Positions 25,530 through 33,775 of a stretch of 64,000 nucleotides of DNA are shown one piece after another. Every line of letters starts with the position of its first letter. Position 1 is the first letter of the stretch. The notes beneath the pieces are model-generated. The model searched no databases, was not told the DNA's origin, and saw nothing but the letters and a program-made list of their open reading frames with translations. Origin of the DNA: an uncultured Clostridia bacterium (GTDB lineage: Bacteria > Bacillota > Clostridia > UMGS1883); assembly GCA_934454525.1 (NCBI GenBank), contig CAKSFM010000012.1, forward strand, positions 28,513 through 92,512. The letters are read 5' to 3'. The translations under genes and the position numbers were made by a program.

Positions 25530-25635
25530 GGCATAAAAGGCATATTTTTCGCAATAATGAGTTAAAACGCTCGTTAACAGACGGCATTGCAAATCCGGGA
25601 GAACTGCTGAGCGGAAATTTAACAAGCATTGGGCA
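25530..25635 (-). repeat. Shorter relative of the 20.05-kb MITE-like element, opposite orientation
   Basis: Read on the minus strand it repeats, in the same order, blocks of the element at 20.05-20.33 kb: ATGCTTGTTAAATTTCCGC, GGATTTGCAA, TTAACGAGC.TTTTAAC.CATTATTGCG and TGCCTTTT. It lacks about 100 central bases and most of the terminal repeat, keeping only GGCATAAAA (25530-25538). The rest of 25636-25800 shows nothing recognisable. Confidence 0.6.
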
Positions 25636-25802
25636 CATGTGTTCAAACCCGTTATGCCTGCCATTTACTCACAATCAAAAGTATGTTTAATTCAAAGGCA
25701 CGTTTCACACATAACATGTTCCATACAAAGAAAAACCGCGCACATAATACCCAAAAAAGTTAGACCAAAACCTAACGATTGGGAGGGCGGTTTTTATGCA
25801 GC

Positions 25803-25834
25803 AAAAAGGCGATTCCTTACGGAACCGCCTTTTT
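25803..25834. terminator. Terminator downstream of the S-layer gene
   Basis: AAAAAGGCG (25803-25811) pairs with CGCCTTTTT (25826-25834), with further ATTCC/GGAAC pairing inside. T-runs occur on both strands, so it can end the minus-strand S-layer transcript. Confidence 0.8.
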
Positions 25835-25874
25835 ATTTAGATTCAGATTAATCTGTCAGATAATCCCGACAAAC

Positions 25875-28748
25875 TTACGCGTTGAATCTGTAAGCAACAA
25901 CCTCTGCAAGAACACCGTCGTAAACTCTTACGAATACAACAGTCTTGTACTTAGCGCTTGTGCTGAGAGTTGTAGAAGAGCTCTTCTTCTCAACTGTCGG
26001 GTTCTTTGTGCTTTCCGTGTAATCTACAAGTGTGTAGTTAGCGGAAGCTCTCATGCTGAGACCGTCATCTGTTGTAGCAAATGTCTCATAGTCGTTCTTA
26101 ACATCAGCGTCAAGATAGAACTTGTTGTTAGAATCCTTAGTCTTAGAAGCATTAAGGTTAGCAACTACATTGTAGATGTCATCCTTGTTGTCACCCTTCT
26201 TAGCGTCAGCGTCAACTGTACCGAGAGCGCCGGACTTGTTAGCCTGATAAAGTGTCTTGAAGTCGCTTACAACGTTTTCAGAGTTAGCTGCTGCAACAAG
26301 GATAACGTCACCCTTTGCAAGATCCTCGGGAGCAACGCTGCTTGCATAGTCAGCATCTTCGTCATAGATTGTGTAAGTTACTTCTTTACCACCCTGGAGA
26401 CCTGTGATCTGAACTGCATCGTCATCATCATAGGTTACAGTCTTGATAGAAGAAATGATAACTGCAGCAGAATCTTCGGGAACGCTTGTCTTAAGGTCGA
26501 AACCAAGAACTGCACCCATAATACCGTTGTCCTCATCGAGAGCGATAAATGTGAGAGCGTCGTCCTCATCTGCAAAGAATGCGGAAACTTCACCTACAGA
26601 TACATCGTCATCTTTAATTTCGATGAACGAACCGTCTTTCTTCTCTTCGTACTTAGCGTCGATTGCGAATACAACTGTATCCTTATCGAACTCTGCGCTG
26701 CCGTAGCTCATAGCTTCAGCATCATACTTCTTGGTGTTAGCGCTAAGGTAGTTGATGGAATCACCCTTAAGGGCTTTGATCTTATTGATCTTACCGTCTT
26801 TGATTGTGAACTTGAATACGCCGTTGATAGCCTTTTCTGTTGTAGCTTTAACAGCTTTTGCCTCAACGTCGCCTGTACCGATAAATCCGGCAATCTTCTT
26901 AGCTGTTGTCTTGTCGTCAGTTGTTACAGAAGAGCCGTTCTTATCATAGTACTTAGCCTTGGAAGCAAGGTCATACTCTGCAACAGTACCGTCAGCAAGA
27001 ACAACCTGCATAACATAACCGTCGTTGATACCTGTTTCCTTATCAACTGCAAGTACAAGACCGTAGTTGCCGGAAGCAGCTGAGTCAGACTCATTGTGAG
27101 CAATCTGACCGTCAACGTTCAGATAGAATGTGCCTTCCTCGTCCTTAAGGCTTGCAACTGTGCCGCTCTTGAAGGGAGAAAGCTCGTAATCGTTACCTGC
27201 GATTGTAACAGTCTTATCTTCTGTATCGTAAGAATCAACACTGCCTGTTACAGTCTTGGAAGAAGCATAAAGTACGCGAACGTTCTTGCTGATTTCAACT
27301 GTGGAAACAGTGTCACCCTCTGCAAGATCCTTAGCTGCTGCAAGCTCGCCGTCCCTGTAAACCTTTACAAGTACATCTTCGTCAGCTGTATCGATATCAT
27401 CGAGACCGCCGTTGTAAAGAGTAAATGTGATTTCACCGTCTTCTTCAGAAACGGATTCGATTGTGCCCTCATCAGTGTAAGCATTGATTACGATATACTC
27501 GATATCATCATCATTGTCATTGCTGATAAGTTCAATTGTACCGCCCTGTCCAACAAGCTGATCAAGACCTTCGGTATTGTTCATCTTCTCGCCAGACGTT
27601 GTTACGTTTGTGCTTGTTGCAGTATCAAAATCATCAACTTCATAGTTCTTGTAGATCTTAACCTTGGAATCAAGGTCAAGGTCATAAACCTTTGTAGAAC
27701 CTGTCTTTCTGTAGCTGATCTGACCCGGAGTTGTGAACTCTTTGTCGTCTTTGTCAACGAGCTGAGTCTTGCTGATCTTTGTTACAGTGTTTCCGCTGCT
27801 CTTCTCGCTGATAGCGTAAACCATGATGTTGCCTGTCTCATCGTCTTCGCTGTCGCCGATATAAGCGATAACCTTTTTACCGAGAAGACCTTCAACATCT
27901 ACAAGGCTGCAATCAACGTTTGTAGCTGCTTCGTCATCAATCTTTGTTTCCTTACCGTTTTTGTAAACCTTGTAGAAAGCGTTATTGTCAAGGCTTATCT
28001 TCGGAGTTGTGTTTTTCTTATAATCGTTCTTAGCGTAGTCTGTGAACGGAACATCGGAAACAACGCCTTCCCACTTGTTTACTTCAAGGTACTTGGAAAG
28101 GATTGTGTCGTCAGACTTAGCATACTCGTCAGAACCGTCTGTTGTCCATGTGTTCTGATCAAGGATACGAACTTCAAGAGAGTTGTAAACAAGAACTGCT
28201 ACAGTAGATCTCTTTGCAGCGTCGCCAACCTTACCGTTAGCAGACTTTGTGATGCCCTCGGAAGAAGCAACACTGAGGTAACCTGTGGGGTAACCGCCCT
28301 TAGCCTGTGCAACAAGGTCATAGTTAAGTGCGCAAACAATCATCTTAACAGCCTGCTCATAGGTAACCTTATCTTCGGGACCGAAGTTTCCGTCACCGTA
28401 ACCGTTGATGATGTTGAGCGACTGAGCTACGTTGATGTAGCCTGCTGCCCAGTGGTCACCGGGAACATCGTTGAAAATTGTTGTGCCCGCGCTGCTCTTC
28501 GCCTGAGACTCGTAACCGAGTGTACGGCAAACGATTGCAGCCATCTGAGCTCTTGTAACTGTCTCGTCGGGCTTGAATGTGCCATCCTCAAAACCTGTGA
28601 GAATACCAAGGTTTGAAAGGATGCCGACTGCTTCGCCAACTGTTGTGCTTGCTTCAACGTCAGAATAAGCAAATGTGCTGATCATGCCCATGCTGAAGAT
28701 CATTGCAAATGCAAGAACAACTGCGATTGTCTTTTTGAGATTTGTCAT
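25875..28748 (-). CDS. S-layer-type surface protein with N-terminal SLH domains
   Basis: A 957-residue exported protein: signal peptide about 1-28 (ending STFAYS), then three SLH motifs to about residue 190 (GILTGFEDGTFKPDETVTRA; NIINGYGDGNFGPEDKVTYE; a third ending RSTVAVLVYNSLEV). The rest is a long Asp/Lys/Thr-rich, beta-type region without cysteines. SLH modules attach it to wall polysaccharide. Codon use differs sharply from neighbours (AAG, GTT, ACA and CTT strongly preferred), and the promoter is full consensus with phased upstream repeats. Together these indicate very high expression, so this is probably a main S-layer subunit. The ATG at 28748 has AGGAGG upstream. Confidence 0.88.
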   Translation of the reverse strand: MTNLKKTIAVVLAFAMIFSMGMISTFAYSDVEASTTVGEAVGILSNLGILTGFEDGTFKPDETVTRAQMAAIVCRTLGYESQAKSSAGTTIFNDVPGDHWAAGYINVAQSLNIINGYGDGNFGPEDKVTYEQAVKMIVCALNYDLVAQAKGGYPTGYLSVASSEGITKSANGKVGDAAKRSTVAVLVYNSLEVRILDQNTWTTDGSDEYAKSDDTILSKYLEVNKWEGVVSDVPFTDYAKNDYKKNTTPKISLDNNAFYKVYKNGKETKIDDEAATNVDCSLVDVEGLLGKKVIAYIGDSEDDETGNIMVYAISEKSSGNTVTKISKTQLVDKDDKEFTTPGQISYRKTGSTKVYDLDLDSKVKIYKNYEVDDFDTATSTNVTTSGEKMNNTEGLDQLVGQGGTIELISNDNDDDIEYIVINAYTDEGTIESVSEEDGEITFTLYNGGLDDIDTADEDVLVKVYRDGELAAAKDLAEGDTVSTVEISKNVRVLYASSKTVTGSVDSYDTEDKTVTIAGNDYELSPFKSGTVASLKDEEGTFYLNVDGQIAHNESDSAASGNYGLVLAVDKETGINDGYVMQVVLADGTVAEYDLASKAKYYDKNGSSVTTDDKTTAKKIAGFIGTGDVEAKAVKATTEKAINGVFKFTIKDGKINKIKALKGDSINYLSANTKKYDAEAMSYGSAEFDKDTVVFAIDAKYEEKKDGSFIEIKDDDVSVGEVSAFFADEDDALTFIALDEDNGIMGAVLGFDLKTSVPEDSAAVIISSIKTVTYDDDDAVQITGLQGGKEVTYTIYDEDADYASSVAPEDLAKGDVILVAAANSENVVSDFKTLYQANKSGALGTVDADAKKGDNKDDIYNVVANLNASKTKDSNNKFYLDADVKNDYETFATTDDGLSMRASANYTLVDYTESTKNPTVEKKSSSTTLSTSAKYKTVVFVRVYDGVLAEVVAYRFNA

Positions 28749-28774
28749 AATCTCTGCCTCCTATTAAATTATTT

Positions 28775-28820
28775 TTTGAAAGAGTTCGTTTCATTTTTAC
28801 TTTCGGCGACCTCTTTCAAA
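28775..28820 (-). promoter_or_regulatory. Stem in the S-layer mRNA 5' leader
   Basis: TTTGAAAGAG (28775-28784) and CTCTTTCAAA (28811-28820) are perfect 10-bp arms within the roughly 115-base leader. Leader stems of this kind can stabilise abundant S-layer mRNAs; that role is inference. Confidence 0.5.
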
Positions 28821-28870
28821 TTCACCAAAAGTTACAGCAGCTGGGGATACCCCTCACTGACTATACTGCG

Positions 28871-28899
28871 ATTATAGCACTCTATTTTTGCTGTGTCAA
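28871..28899 (-). promoter_or_regulatory. Full-consensus promoter of the S-layer gene
   Basis: On the minus strand: -35 TTGACA (28894-28899), 17-bp spacer, -10 TATAAT (28871-28876). Transcription would start near 28864. Confidence 0.9.
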
Positions 28900-28913
28900 T
28901 ACACCTTTGGCAG

Positions 28914-28950
28914 ATGTAATCAAACTGTAATCTTCTGTAACCTGCTGTAA
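28914..28950 (-). promoter_or_regulatory. Four helically phased TTACA(G/T) repeats upstream of the S-layer promoter
   Basis: On the plus strand: ATGTAA 28914-28919, CTGTAA 28925-28930, 28935-28940 and 28945-28950. Their starts are spaced 11, 10 and 10 bases, one helical turn each, and end 15 bases upstream of the -35. This looks like an activator array or a bent UP-type region. Confidence 0.55.
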
Positions 28951-28981
28951 TATTTCTTCTTTATAATACACTTTTCATCAG

Positions 28982-29022
28982 AAAACGAGTTTCTTCTATA
29001 TATTAATGAAGAAACTCGTTTT
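28982..29022 (-). terminator. Terminator of serS
   Basis: AAAACGAGTTTCTT (from 28982) pairs with AAGAAACTCGTTTT (ending 29022) in a 14-bp stem with a T-run in the 3' arm on the minus strand, 24 bases after the serS stop. Confidence 0.85.
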
Positions 29023-29045
29023 ATTTGGAAAATTCTGTAATTTAG

Positions 29046-30317
29046 TTATTTTATAACGGTTTTGCCGCCCATATAAGGAACAAGCGCTTCGGGAATTGTG
29101 ATTGAGCCGTCCTCATTCTGATAATTTTCCATAATCGCCGCAACCGTTCTGCCGACTGCAACGCCGCTGCCGTTAAGAGTATGAACATACTGAGCTTTTG
29201 AACCCTGTCCGTCCTTAAACTTGATATTTGCGCGGCGAGCCTGGAAGTCCTCAAAGTTGCTGCACGAGGAAATTTCAACATATCTGCCGTAGGAGGGCAT
29301 CCAAACCTCAATATCATATTTCTTTGCAGCCGTAAAGCCGAGGTCACCGATGCAGATTCTTACTACGCGATACGGAAGACCGAGACCCTGCAAAACCTCC
29401 TCCGCGTCATGCGTAAGCTTTTCAAGCTCATTATAAGAATCCTCGGGACGCGTGAACTTAACAAGCTCAACCTTATTGAACTGGTGCTGGCGGATAAGAC
29501 CGCGCGTGTCGCGCCCTGCACTGCCGGCTTCCGCGCGGAAACAAGCCGTGTATGCAACATGCTTAATCGGAAGCGCGCTTCCGTCAAGAATCTGTTCGCG
29601 GTACATATTCGTTACGGGAACCTCGGCCGTGGGAACAAGGAAATATTCCGTTCCGGCAACTTTGAAAGCGTCCTCTTCAAATTTCGGGAGCTGACCCGTG
29701 CCTATCATGGAATTTCGGTGAACCATGAACGGCGGAAATACTTCGGTATATCCGTGCTGAGTTGTGTGCATATCAAGATAATAGTTTACGATTGCGCGTT
29801 CAAGCCTTGCGCCGGCGTCCTTATAAACAGTGAAGCGTGTGCCGGTTATTTTCGCTGCCGTGTCCGGATCAAGAATACCGAGGTCTTTTCCGAGATCCCA
29901 GTGAGCTTTAGGTTCAAATCCAAAGTCGCGCGGTGTTCCGAATTTTCTTATTTCAACATTATCCTCGTCGGAGTCGCCGTCGGGAACATCGTCCGCCGGA
30001 ATATTCGGAATTGTAAGCATCATTTTATAAAGCTCATCCTCCGTGTCACGCACCTGAGAATCGATTTCCTTTATTTTTTCGGAAATTTTCTTCATTTCAG
30101 CAAAAACAGCCGTTGTGTCCTTGCCCTCTTTTTTCATGGCAGGAATAAGCTTTGTTTCCTCATTCTGCTTAGCCTTGAGTGCTTCAACCTCAAATAAAAG
30201 GCTGCGGCGCTTATCATCAAGCGCGATAACGGCGTCGATATCAACGTTTTCTTTTCTGCGCGCAAGCGCTTTTTTCACGCGCTCCGTGTCCTCTCTTATC
30301 ATTTTAATGTCCAGCAT
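29046..30317 (-). CDS. serS: Seryl-tRNA synthetase
   Basis: A 423-residue class II synthetase. The N-terminal tRNA-binding coiled coil covers about 1-110, and the catalytic core has motif 2 (AYTACFRAEAGSAGRDTRGL) and motif 3 (NGSGVAVGRTVAAIMENYQ). I prefer the ATG at 30317 (MLDIK), nine bases from GGAAAGG, over ATG 30326, which overlaps that site. It lies leftward of parB in the origin-proximal minus-strand block, as in several clostridia, and ends before a strong hairpin. Confidence 0.96.
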   Translation of the reverse strand: MLDIKMIREDTERVKKALARRKENVDIDAVIALDDKRRSLLFEVEALKAKQNEETKLIPAMKKEGKDTTAVFAEMKKISEKIKEIDSQVRDTEDELYKMMLTIPNIPADDVPDGDSDEDNVEIRKFGTPRDFGFEPKAHWDLGKDLGILDPDTAAKITGTRFTVYKDAGARLERAIVNYYLDMHTTQHGYTEVFPPFMVHRNSMIGTGQLPKFEEDAFKVAGTEYFLVPTAEVPVTNMYREQILDGSALPIKHVAYTACFRAEAGSAGRDTRGLIRQHQFNKVELVKFTRPEDSYNELEKLTHDAEEVLQGLGLPYRVVRICIGDLGFTAAKKYDIEVWMPSYGRYVEISSCSNFEDFQARRANIKFKDGQGSKAQYVHTLNGSGVAVGRTVAAIMENYQNEDGSITIPEALVPYMGGKTVIK

Positions 30318-30365
30318 TTTTGTCATCCTTTCCGTTATTCGTTATATTCAGCGGTTTTTCCGCAA

Positions 30366-31223
30366 TTATAAGCCCATGGCGTCTACTATTCTTGTCAGCT
30401 CGTCAACAGAATAATATTCAATTTCAATCTTACCTTTTTTATTGCCCTTAACTCTTACCTTAGTTCCGTACTTTTCAGAAAGCATATGTTCAAGCTCCGC
30501 ATAGTGCGATTCAGCCGTTTTTTTTGCCGTTTTAGGTTTTTCAGCGGCTTTTTCAGGCTCTTTAACCATTATTTCCGTTTGGCGGACGGTTAGTCCTTCA
30601 TCAATTATTTTATCGGCAAGCTTATCTCTGAGCGCGTGATCCGGAACTGCAAGCAGCGCTCTTGCGTGTCCTGTGGTAAGCTTGCCGCCCGAAAGATATT
30701 CCTTTATCTTATCGCCGAGAGTAAGCAGGCGAAGCATATTCGCAACGTTGCTTCTGCTTTTCCCGACGCGTTCGCTGACCTTATCCTGCGTCAGTCCGAA
30801 TCTGTCCATAAGAAGCTTATACCCCTCCGCTTCTTCAATCGGGTTCAAGTCTTCTCTTTGCAGATTTTCAATCAGCGCGACCTCAGCCGCCTGTATTTCA
30901 GAATATGTTTTCACGATTGCCGGAATTTCCGTCAGATTCGCAATCCTGCTTGCGCGCCAGCGGCGTTCACCGGCAATTATACTGTAGTAACCGTTTTTTC
31001 CCTCGGTAACTATTATCGGCTGAATTATTCCGTGTTCCGAAATTGACGCTGCAAGCGCCTGAAGCTGTTCACGGTCAAAGTTTTTTCGCGGCTGATCGCG
31101 CCGCGGCTCAACCATGCTTGTTTTAAGCATAACAACCTTTGTTTCATCCTTTTCGCCGGAGTTTATTCCGTCATCCGTTTTTTCGAAGAAAGATTCAAAT
31201 CCTCTCCCCAATGCTCTGTTCAC
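30366..31223 (-). CDS. parB: Chromosome partitioning protein ParB (Spo0J)
   Basis: A 285-residue ParB-family protein. The N-terminal CTPase/ParB domain has the GERRWRASR box (about 85-95) and NLQREDLNPIEEAEGY. A helix-turn-helix follows (LTQDKVSERVGKSRSNVANMLRLL), then a lysine-rich linker and a C-terminal dimerisation domain. It loads onto parS and slides as a CTP-dependent clamp, helping SMC loading and origin segregation. It lies 2 bases after the parA stop. Two parS-like sites lie at 32054-32106. Confidence 0.95.
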   Translation of the reverse strand: MNRALGRGFESFFEKTDDGINSGEKDETKVVMLKTSMVEPRRDQPRKNFDREQLQALAASISEHGIIQPIIVTEGKNGYYSIIAGERRWRASRIANLTEIPAIVKTYSEIQAAEVALIENLQREDLNPIEEAEGYKLLMDRFGLTQDKVSERVGKSRSNVANMLRLLTLGDKIKEYLSGGKLTTGHARALLAVPDHALRDKLADKIIDEGLTVRQTEIMVKEPEKAAEKPKTAKKTAESHYAELEHMLSEKYGTKVRVKGNKKGKIEIEYYSVDELTRIVDAMGL

Positions 31224-31225
31224 TT

Positions 31226-32005
31226 TTATTCCTCCTCGCGGTTTGCTTCCGCGGATATTATTTCCTCCGCAAGTTCGCTGTAGGCTTCTGCCCCCTTGGA
31301 ATCCTTATCATAGTAAATTACGGGTCTGCCGAAACCCGGTGCTTCGCTCAGCCGCACATTTCGCGGTATAATCGTTTTATAAACCTTTCCGGGGAAAAAT
31401 CTTTTAACCTCATCAACGACCTGTATTGCAAGATTTGTTCTCGCGTCGTACATTGTCATAACAATTCCCTCTATGTAAACAGACGGATTCAGCGCTTTTT
31501 TTATTCTCCGTATTGTATCGGTAAGCTGACTGACGCCCTCAAGCGCGTAAAACTCACACTGAATCGGAATAATAACACTTCCTGCCGCAGTGAGAGTATT
31601 TATTGTGATAAGACCGAGTGACGGCGGTGTGTCAATCAAAATATAATCATAATCGTTTATTATAGGTGCAATGGAGTTTTTCAGTTGATTTTCACGCCCC
31701 ATAACGCTTATAAGTTCCAGTTCCGCGCCTGATAATGAAAGATTTGACGGACACACATATAAATTATCATACGGTGTTTTCACCACAACCTTGTCCATCG
31801 TTTCTCCGCCGACAAGACAATCGTACACCGTTTTTTCGCATCTTCTTTTATCTATTCCCAGTCCGCTTGTTGAATTTCCCTGCGGGTCAATATCCACAAG
31901 CAGCACTTTTTTTCCGTTTTCGGCAAGACAAGCCGCAAGATTAACCGTTGTTGTGGTTTTCCCGACTCCGCCTTTCTGGTTGGCAACAGCAATCACTCTG
32001 CCCAT
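31226..32005 (-). CDS. parA: Chromosome partitioning ATPase ParA (Soj)
   Basis: A 259-residue deviant-Walker ATPase: KGGVGKTTTTVNLA at the N-terminus, DIDPQGNSTSGLG, and DTPPSLGLIT. It acts with ParB in origin segregation and in control of DnaA. The start is ATG 32005 (MGRVIAVAN), with GAGAGGAAG upstream; the reading frame to 32050 has no ribosome-binding site. It is transcribed with parB downstream; the two parS sites lie just upstream. Confidence 0.96.
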   Translation of the reverse strand: MGRVIAVANQKGGVGKTTTTVNLAACLAENGKKVLLVDIDPQGNSTSGLGIDKRRCEKTVYDCLVGGETMDKVVVKTPYDNLYVCPSNLSLSGAELELISVMGRENQLKNSIAPIINDYDYILIDTPPSLGLITINTLTAAGSVIIPIQCEFYALEGVSQLTDTIRRIKKALNPSVYIEGIVMTMYDARTNLAIQVVDEVKRFFPGKVYKTIIPRNVRLSEAPGFGRPVIYYDKDSKGAEAYSELAEEIISAEANREEE

Positions 32006-32053
32006 GCGTTTTTCTTCCTCTCTTTTTGGTATGCGTCTATTATAACACAAAAA

Positions 32054-32069
32054 TGTTTCATGTGAAACA
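32054..32069. promoter_or_regulatory. parS-like site 1 (one mismatch)
   Basis: TGTTTCATGTGAAACA: 15 of 16 matches to the parS consensus TGTTTCACGTGAAACA, breaking perfect symmetry at one central base. It is 49 bases upstream of the parA start. Confidence 0.8.
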
Positions 32070-32090
32070 CTTTTTTATAAAAAAATATTA

Positions 32091-32106
32091 TGTTTCACGT
32101 GAAACA
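32091..32106. promoter_or_regulatory. parS site 2 (perfect)
   Basis: TGTTTCACGTGAAACA is a perfect 16-bp palindrome identical to the ParB site of Firmicutes. It is extended to ATTATG.../...CATAAT symmetry, so it may also act as a hairpin after noc. It starts 37 bases from site 1. Confidence 0.93.
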
Positions 32107-32118
32107 TAATATTTTTTC

Positions 32119-32919
32119 TCATTTTTTATGTATTCTCAGCACGAACTCGCTGTAATCATCGTTTTCCGATTCGCTGACGCTTATTTTTGCACCGCTCTTT
32201 TTCAGCATGTCAAGAGTTTTATTAACCGTGTTTATATAAATCGGCATTGTCAGTGACGCGTCACCCTTTATATGTGTAAATTTATTTCTGCGGCTGTTTT
32301 CCCTGCCCATCATTCTCAGTTCTTTTCTCACAAGTGCCGCCGTTTCCGAGCATGTAAGATCTTCTGCCGCTATCTTATCTATAATATCAAGCTGTCTGTA
32401 TTCATCATGCAGCTTGAGAAGCTCTCTTGCATATTGTTCGGACAATCCCTTTTCTTCAAGCTTATAGCGTACCTTATCACTAAGACTCAATATCCTTATT
32501 TTTTCACTTATATGCGTTACATCGGTTGCAAGTTTTTTTACAACACTGTCCTTTTTCATATGATGATATGACAGCAGGTTATAATATCCCTCTGCTTCCT
32601 CACTGTATTCAAGATCAACCCTCTGTGTGTTTTCCGCAAGAGATAAATATGCGCACTGCGCGTCTCCGGCTTTTATTACAACGGCAGGAACTTCCTTTAA
32701 CCCGGCAATAACTGCCGCGCGCAGCCGCCTTTGTCCGCATATAAGCTCGTATCCCTTTATTCCTCCCCGCACAACAATCGGAGAAAGGATGCCGTTTTCT
32801 TTTATTGACTCCGCAAGCCTGAATAAAGCTTGTCTGTCAAAATTTTTTCGTACCTGATACGGATTCGGAAGTATATCGTTTATTTTCAGATATTTTATCT
32901 TTTGAAGAACAACTGCCAT
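32119..32919 (-). CDS. noc: Nucleoid occlusion protein Noc (ParB paralogue)
   Basis: A 266-residue ParB-family protein, distinct from the ParB at 30.4 kb. It has the N-terminal ParB box (CGQRRLRAAVIAGL), SLAENTQRVDLEYSEEAEGY, and a central helix-turn-helix, but a shorter, less charged linker. Its position between rsmG and parA matches noc in Bacillus-type origins, where the protein binds its own sites and the membrane to block division over DNA. The membrane-targeting N-terminal helix of Bacillus Noc is not obvious here (MAVVLQKIKYLKINDI), so a role as a second ParB cannot be excluded. Confidence 0.8.
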   Translation of the reverse strand: MAVVLQKIKYLKINDILPNPYQVRKNFDRQALFRLAESIKENGILSPIVVRGGIKGYELICGQRRLRAAVIAGLKEVPAVVIKAGDAQCAYLSLAENTQRVDLEYSEEAEGYYNLLSYHHMKKDSVVKKLATDVTHISEKIRILSLSDKVRYKLEEKGLSEQYARELLKLHDEYRQLDIIDKIAAEDLTCSETAALVRKELRMMGRENSRRNKFTHIKGDASLTMPIYINTVNKTLDMLKKSGAKISVSESENDDYSEFVLRIHKK

Positions 32920-32941
32920 TTTTCAATCCCTCCCGAACTAT

Positions 32942-32969
32942 ATTATAGCACCGTTTGCTGCATTGTTAA
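32942..32969 (-). promoter_or_regulatory. Probable promoter of noc-parA-parB
   Basis: On the minus strand: -35 TTAACA (32964-32969), 16-bp spacer, -10 TATAAT (32942-32947), 23 bases before the noc start codon. Confidence 0.65.
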
Positions 32970-33029
32970 ATAAGAATTTTTCGCCTTATTCCGCGGTGCG
33001 GTGACTATATCTGTCCGATTCAATCAAAA

Positions 33030-33064
33030 AAACGCATGAAGCGACCCGGCTGCTTCATGCGTTT
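33030..33064 (-). terminator. Terminator after rsmG
   Basis: Arms 33030-33042 and 33052-33064 (AAACGCATGAAGC) are perfectly complementary over 13 bases, with TTTTTTT following on the minus strand. The 3' end of rsmG (stop at 33068) abuts the stem. Confidence 0.9.
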
Positions 33065-33067
33065 ATA

Positions 33068-33775
33068 TCAGGACAAAGGTTCTTTAACCGGTTTTCCTGC
33101 CTTTCTCGGATATTTTGACGGAGTGCTATCCGTCTTTTCAATTATAATAAGTGAATGTTCAATTCCCGAGGGAAGTTCTATTTTCTTAACCTCGCGCGTT
33201 TTTCCTCCGAGCAGCTTAATCGCGTTCTTTGCTTTATCAAGCTCTTCATCGACAGACGGTCCTTTCATTGCTATGAAATATCCGCCTTTTTTAACGAATG
33301 GCAGGGCATATTCAGCCAGGACGGATAAATCCGCCACAGCGCGCGCAACTGCGATATCAAATTTTTCCCGAAGCTCGGTTTTCTTTCCGCCGTCTTCAGC
33401 GCGCATATGTATTGCTCTGATTTTTTCAAGGTTAAGCTCTTCTATAACCGAATTCAGAAAATTAATTCTTTTATTCAGTGAATCAAGCATCGTAACATCA
33501 ATATCTTTTCTGACGATTTTAATAGGAAGCGACGGAAAGCCTGCACCTGCTCCTATATCGATAAGAGAGCAGTTATTATATAGTTTTTCCGACAGAACAG
33601 CCGAAACGGAATCAAGAAAATGCTTTTCTTCAACTTCTTCTTTTTCGGTTATAGCCGTCAGATTGACGCATTTATTATAATCAAGCATCATTTCCATATA
33701 TTTTTGAAATTCTGCCGACTGTTCATCCGTTATTTCAATATCCAAGCTATGCGCCATTTGCTGCAAATTATTCAT
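33068..33775 (-). CDS. rsmG: 16S rRNA (guanine(527)-N7)-methyltransferase
   Basis: A 235-residue class I SAM methyltransferase (GidB). The SAM-binding motif is SLIDIGAGAGFPSLPIKI, followed by LDSLNKRINFLN and the family-typical DIAVARAVADLSVL. It methylates G527 of 16S rRNA. The ATG at 33775 has GGGAGGATG upstream and overlaps the mnmG end by 8 bases, indicating coupled translation in the mnmE-mnmG-rsmG operon. Confidence 0.95.
   Translation of the reverse strand: MNNLQQMAHSLDIEITDEQSAEFQKYMEMMLDYNKCVNLTAITEKEEVEEKHFLDSVSAVLSEKLYNNCSLIDIGAGAGFPSLPIKIVRKDIDVTMLDSLNKRINFLNSVIEELNLEKIRAIHMRAEDGGKKTELREKFDIAVARAVADLSVLAEYALPFVKKGGYFIAMKGPSVDEELDKAKNAIKLLGGKTREVKKIELPSGIEHSLIIIEKTDSTPSKYPRKAGKPVKEPLS

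Noticed and set aside
25637..25670. tRNA-like 3' end (GTTCAAACCC...GCCTGCCA)
   Set aside because: The T-arm stem does not pair and no D-arm or anticodon arm can be built upstream.
25779..28616. Two long plus-strand ORFs (434 and 506 codons) opposite the S-layer gene
   Set aside because: They are cysteine/valine-rich shadows caused by the biased codon use of the minus-strand S-layer gene. They lack ribosome-binding sites and any recognisable domain.
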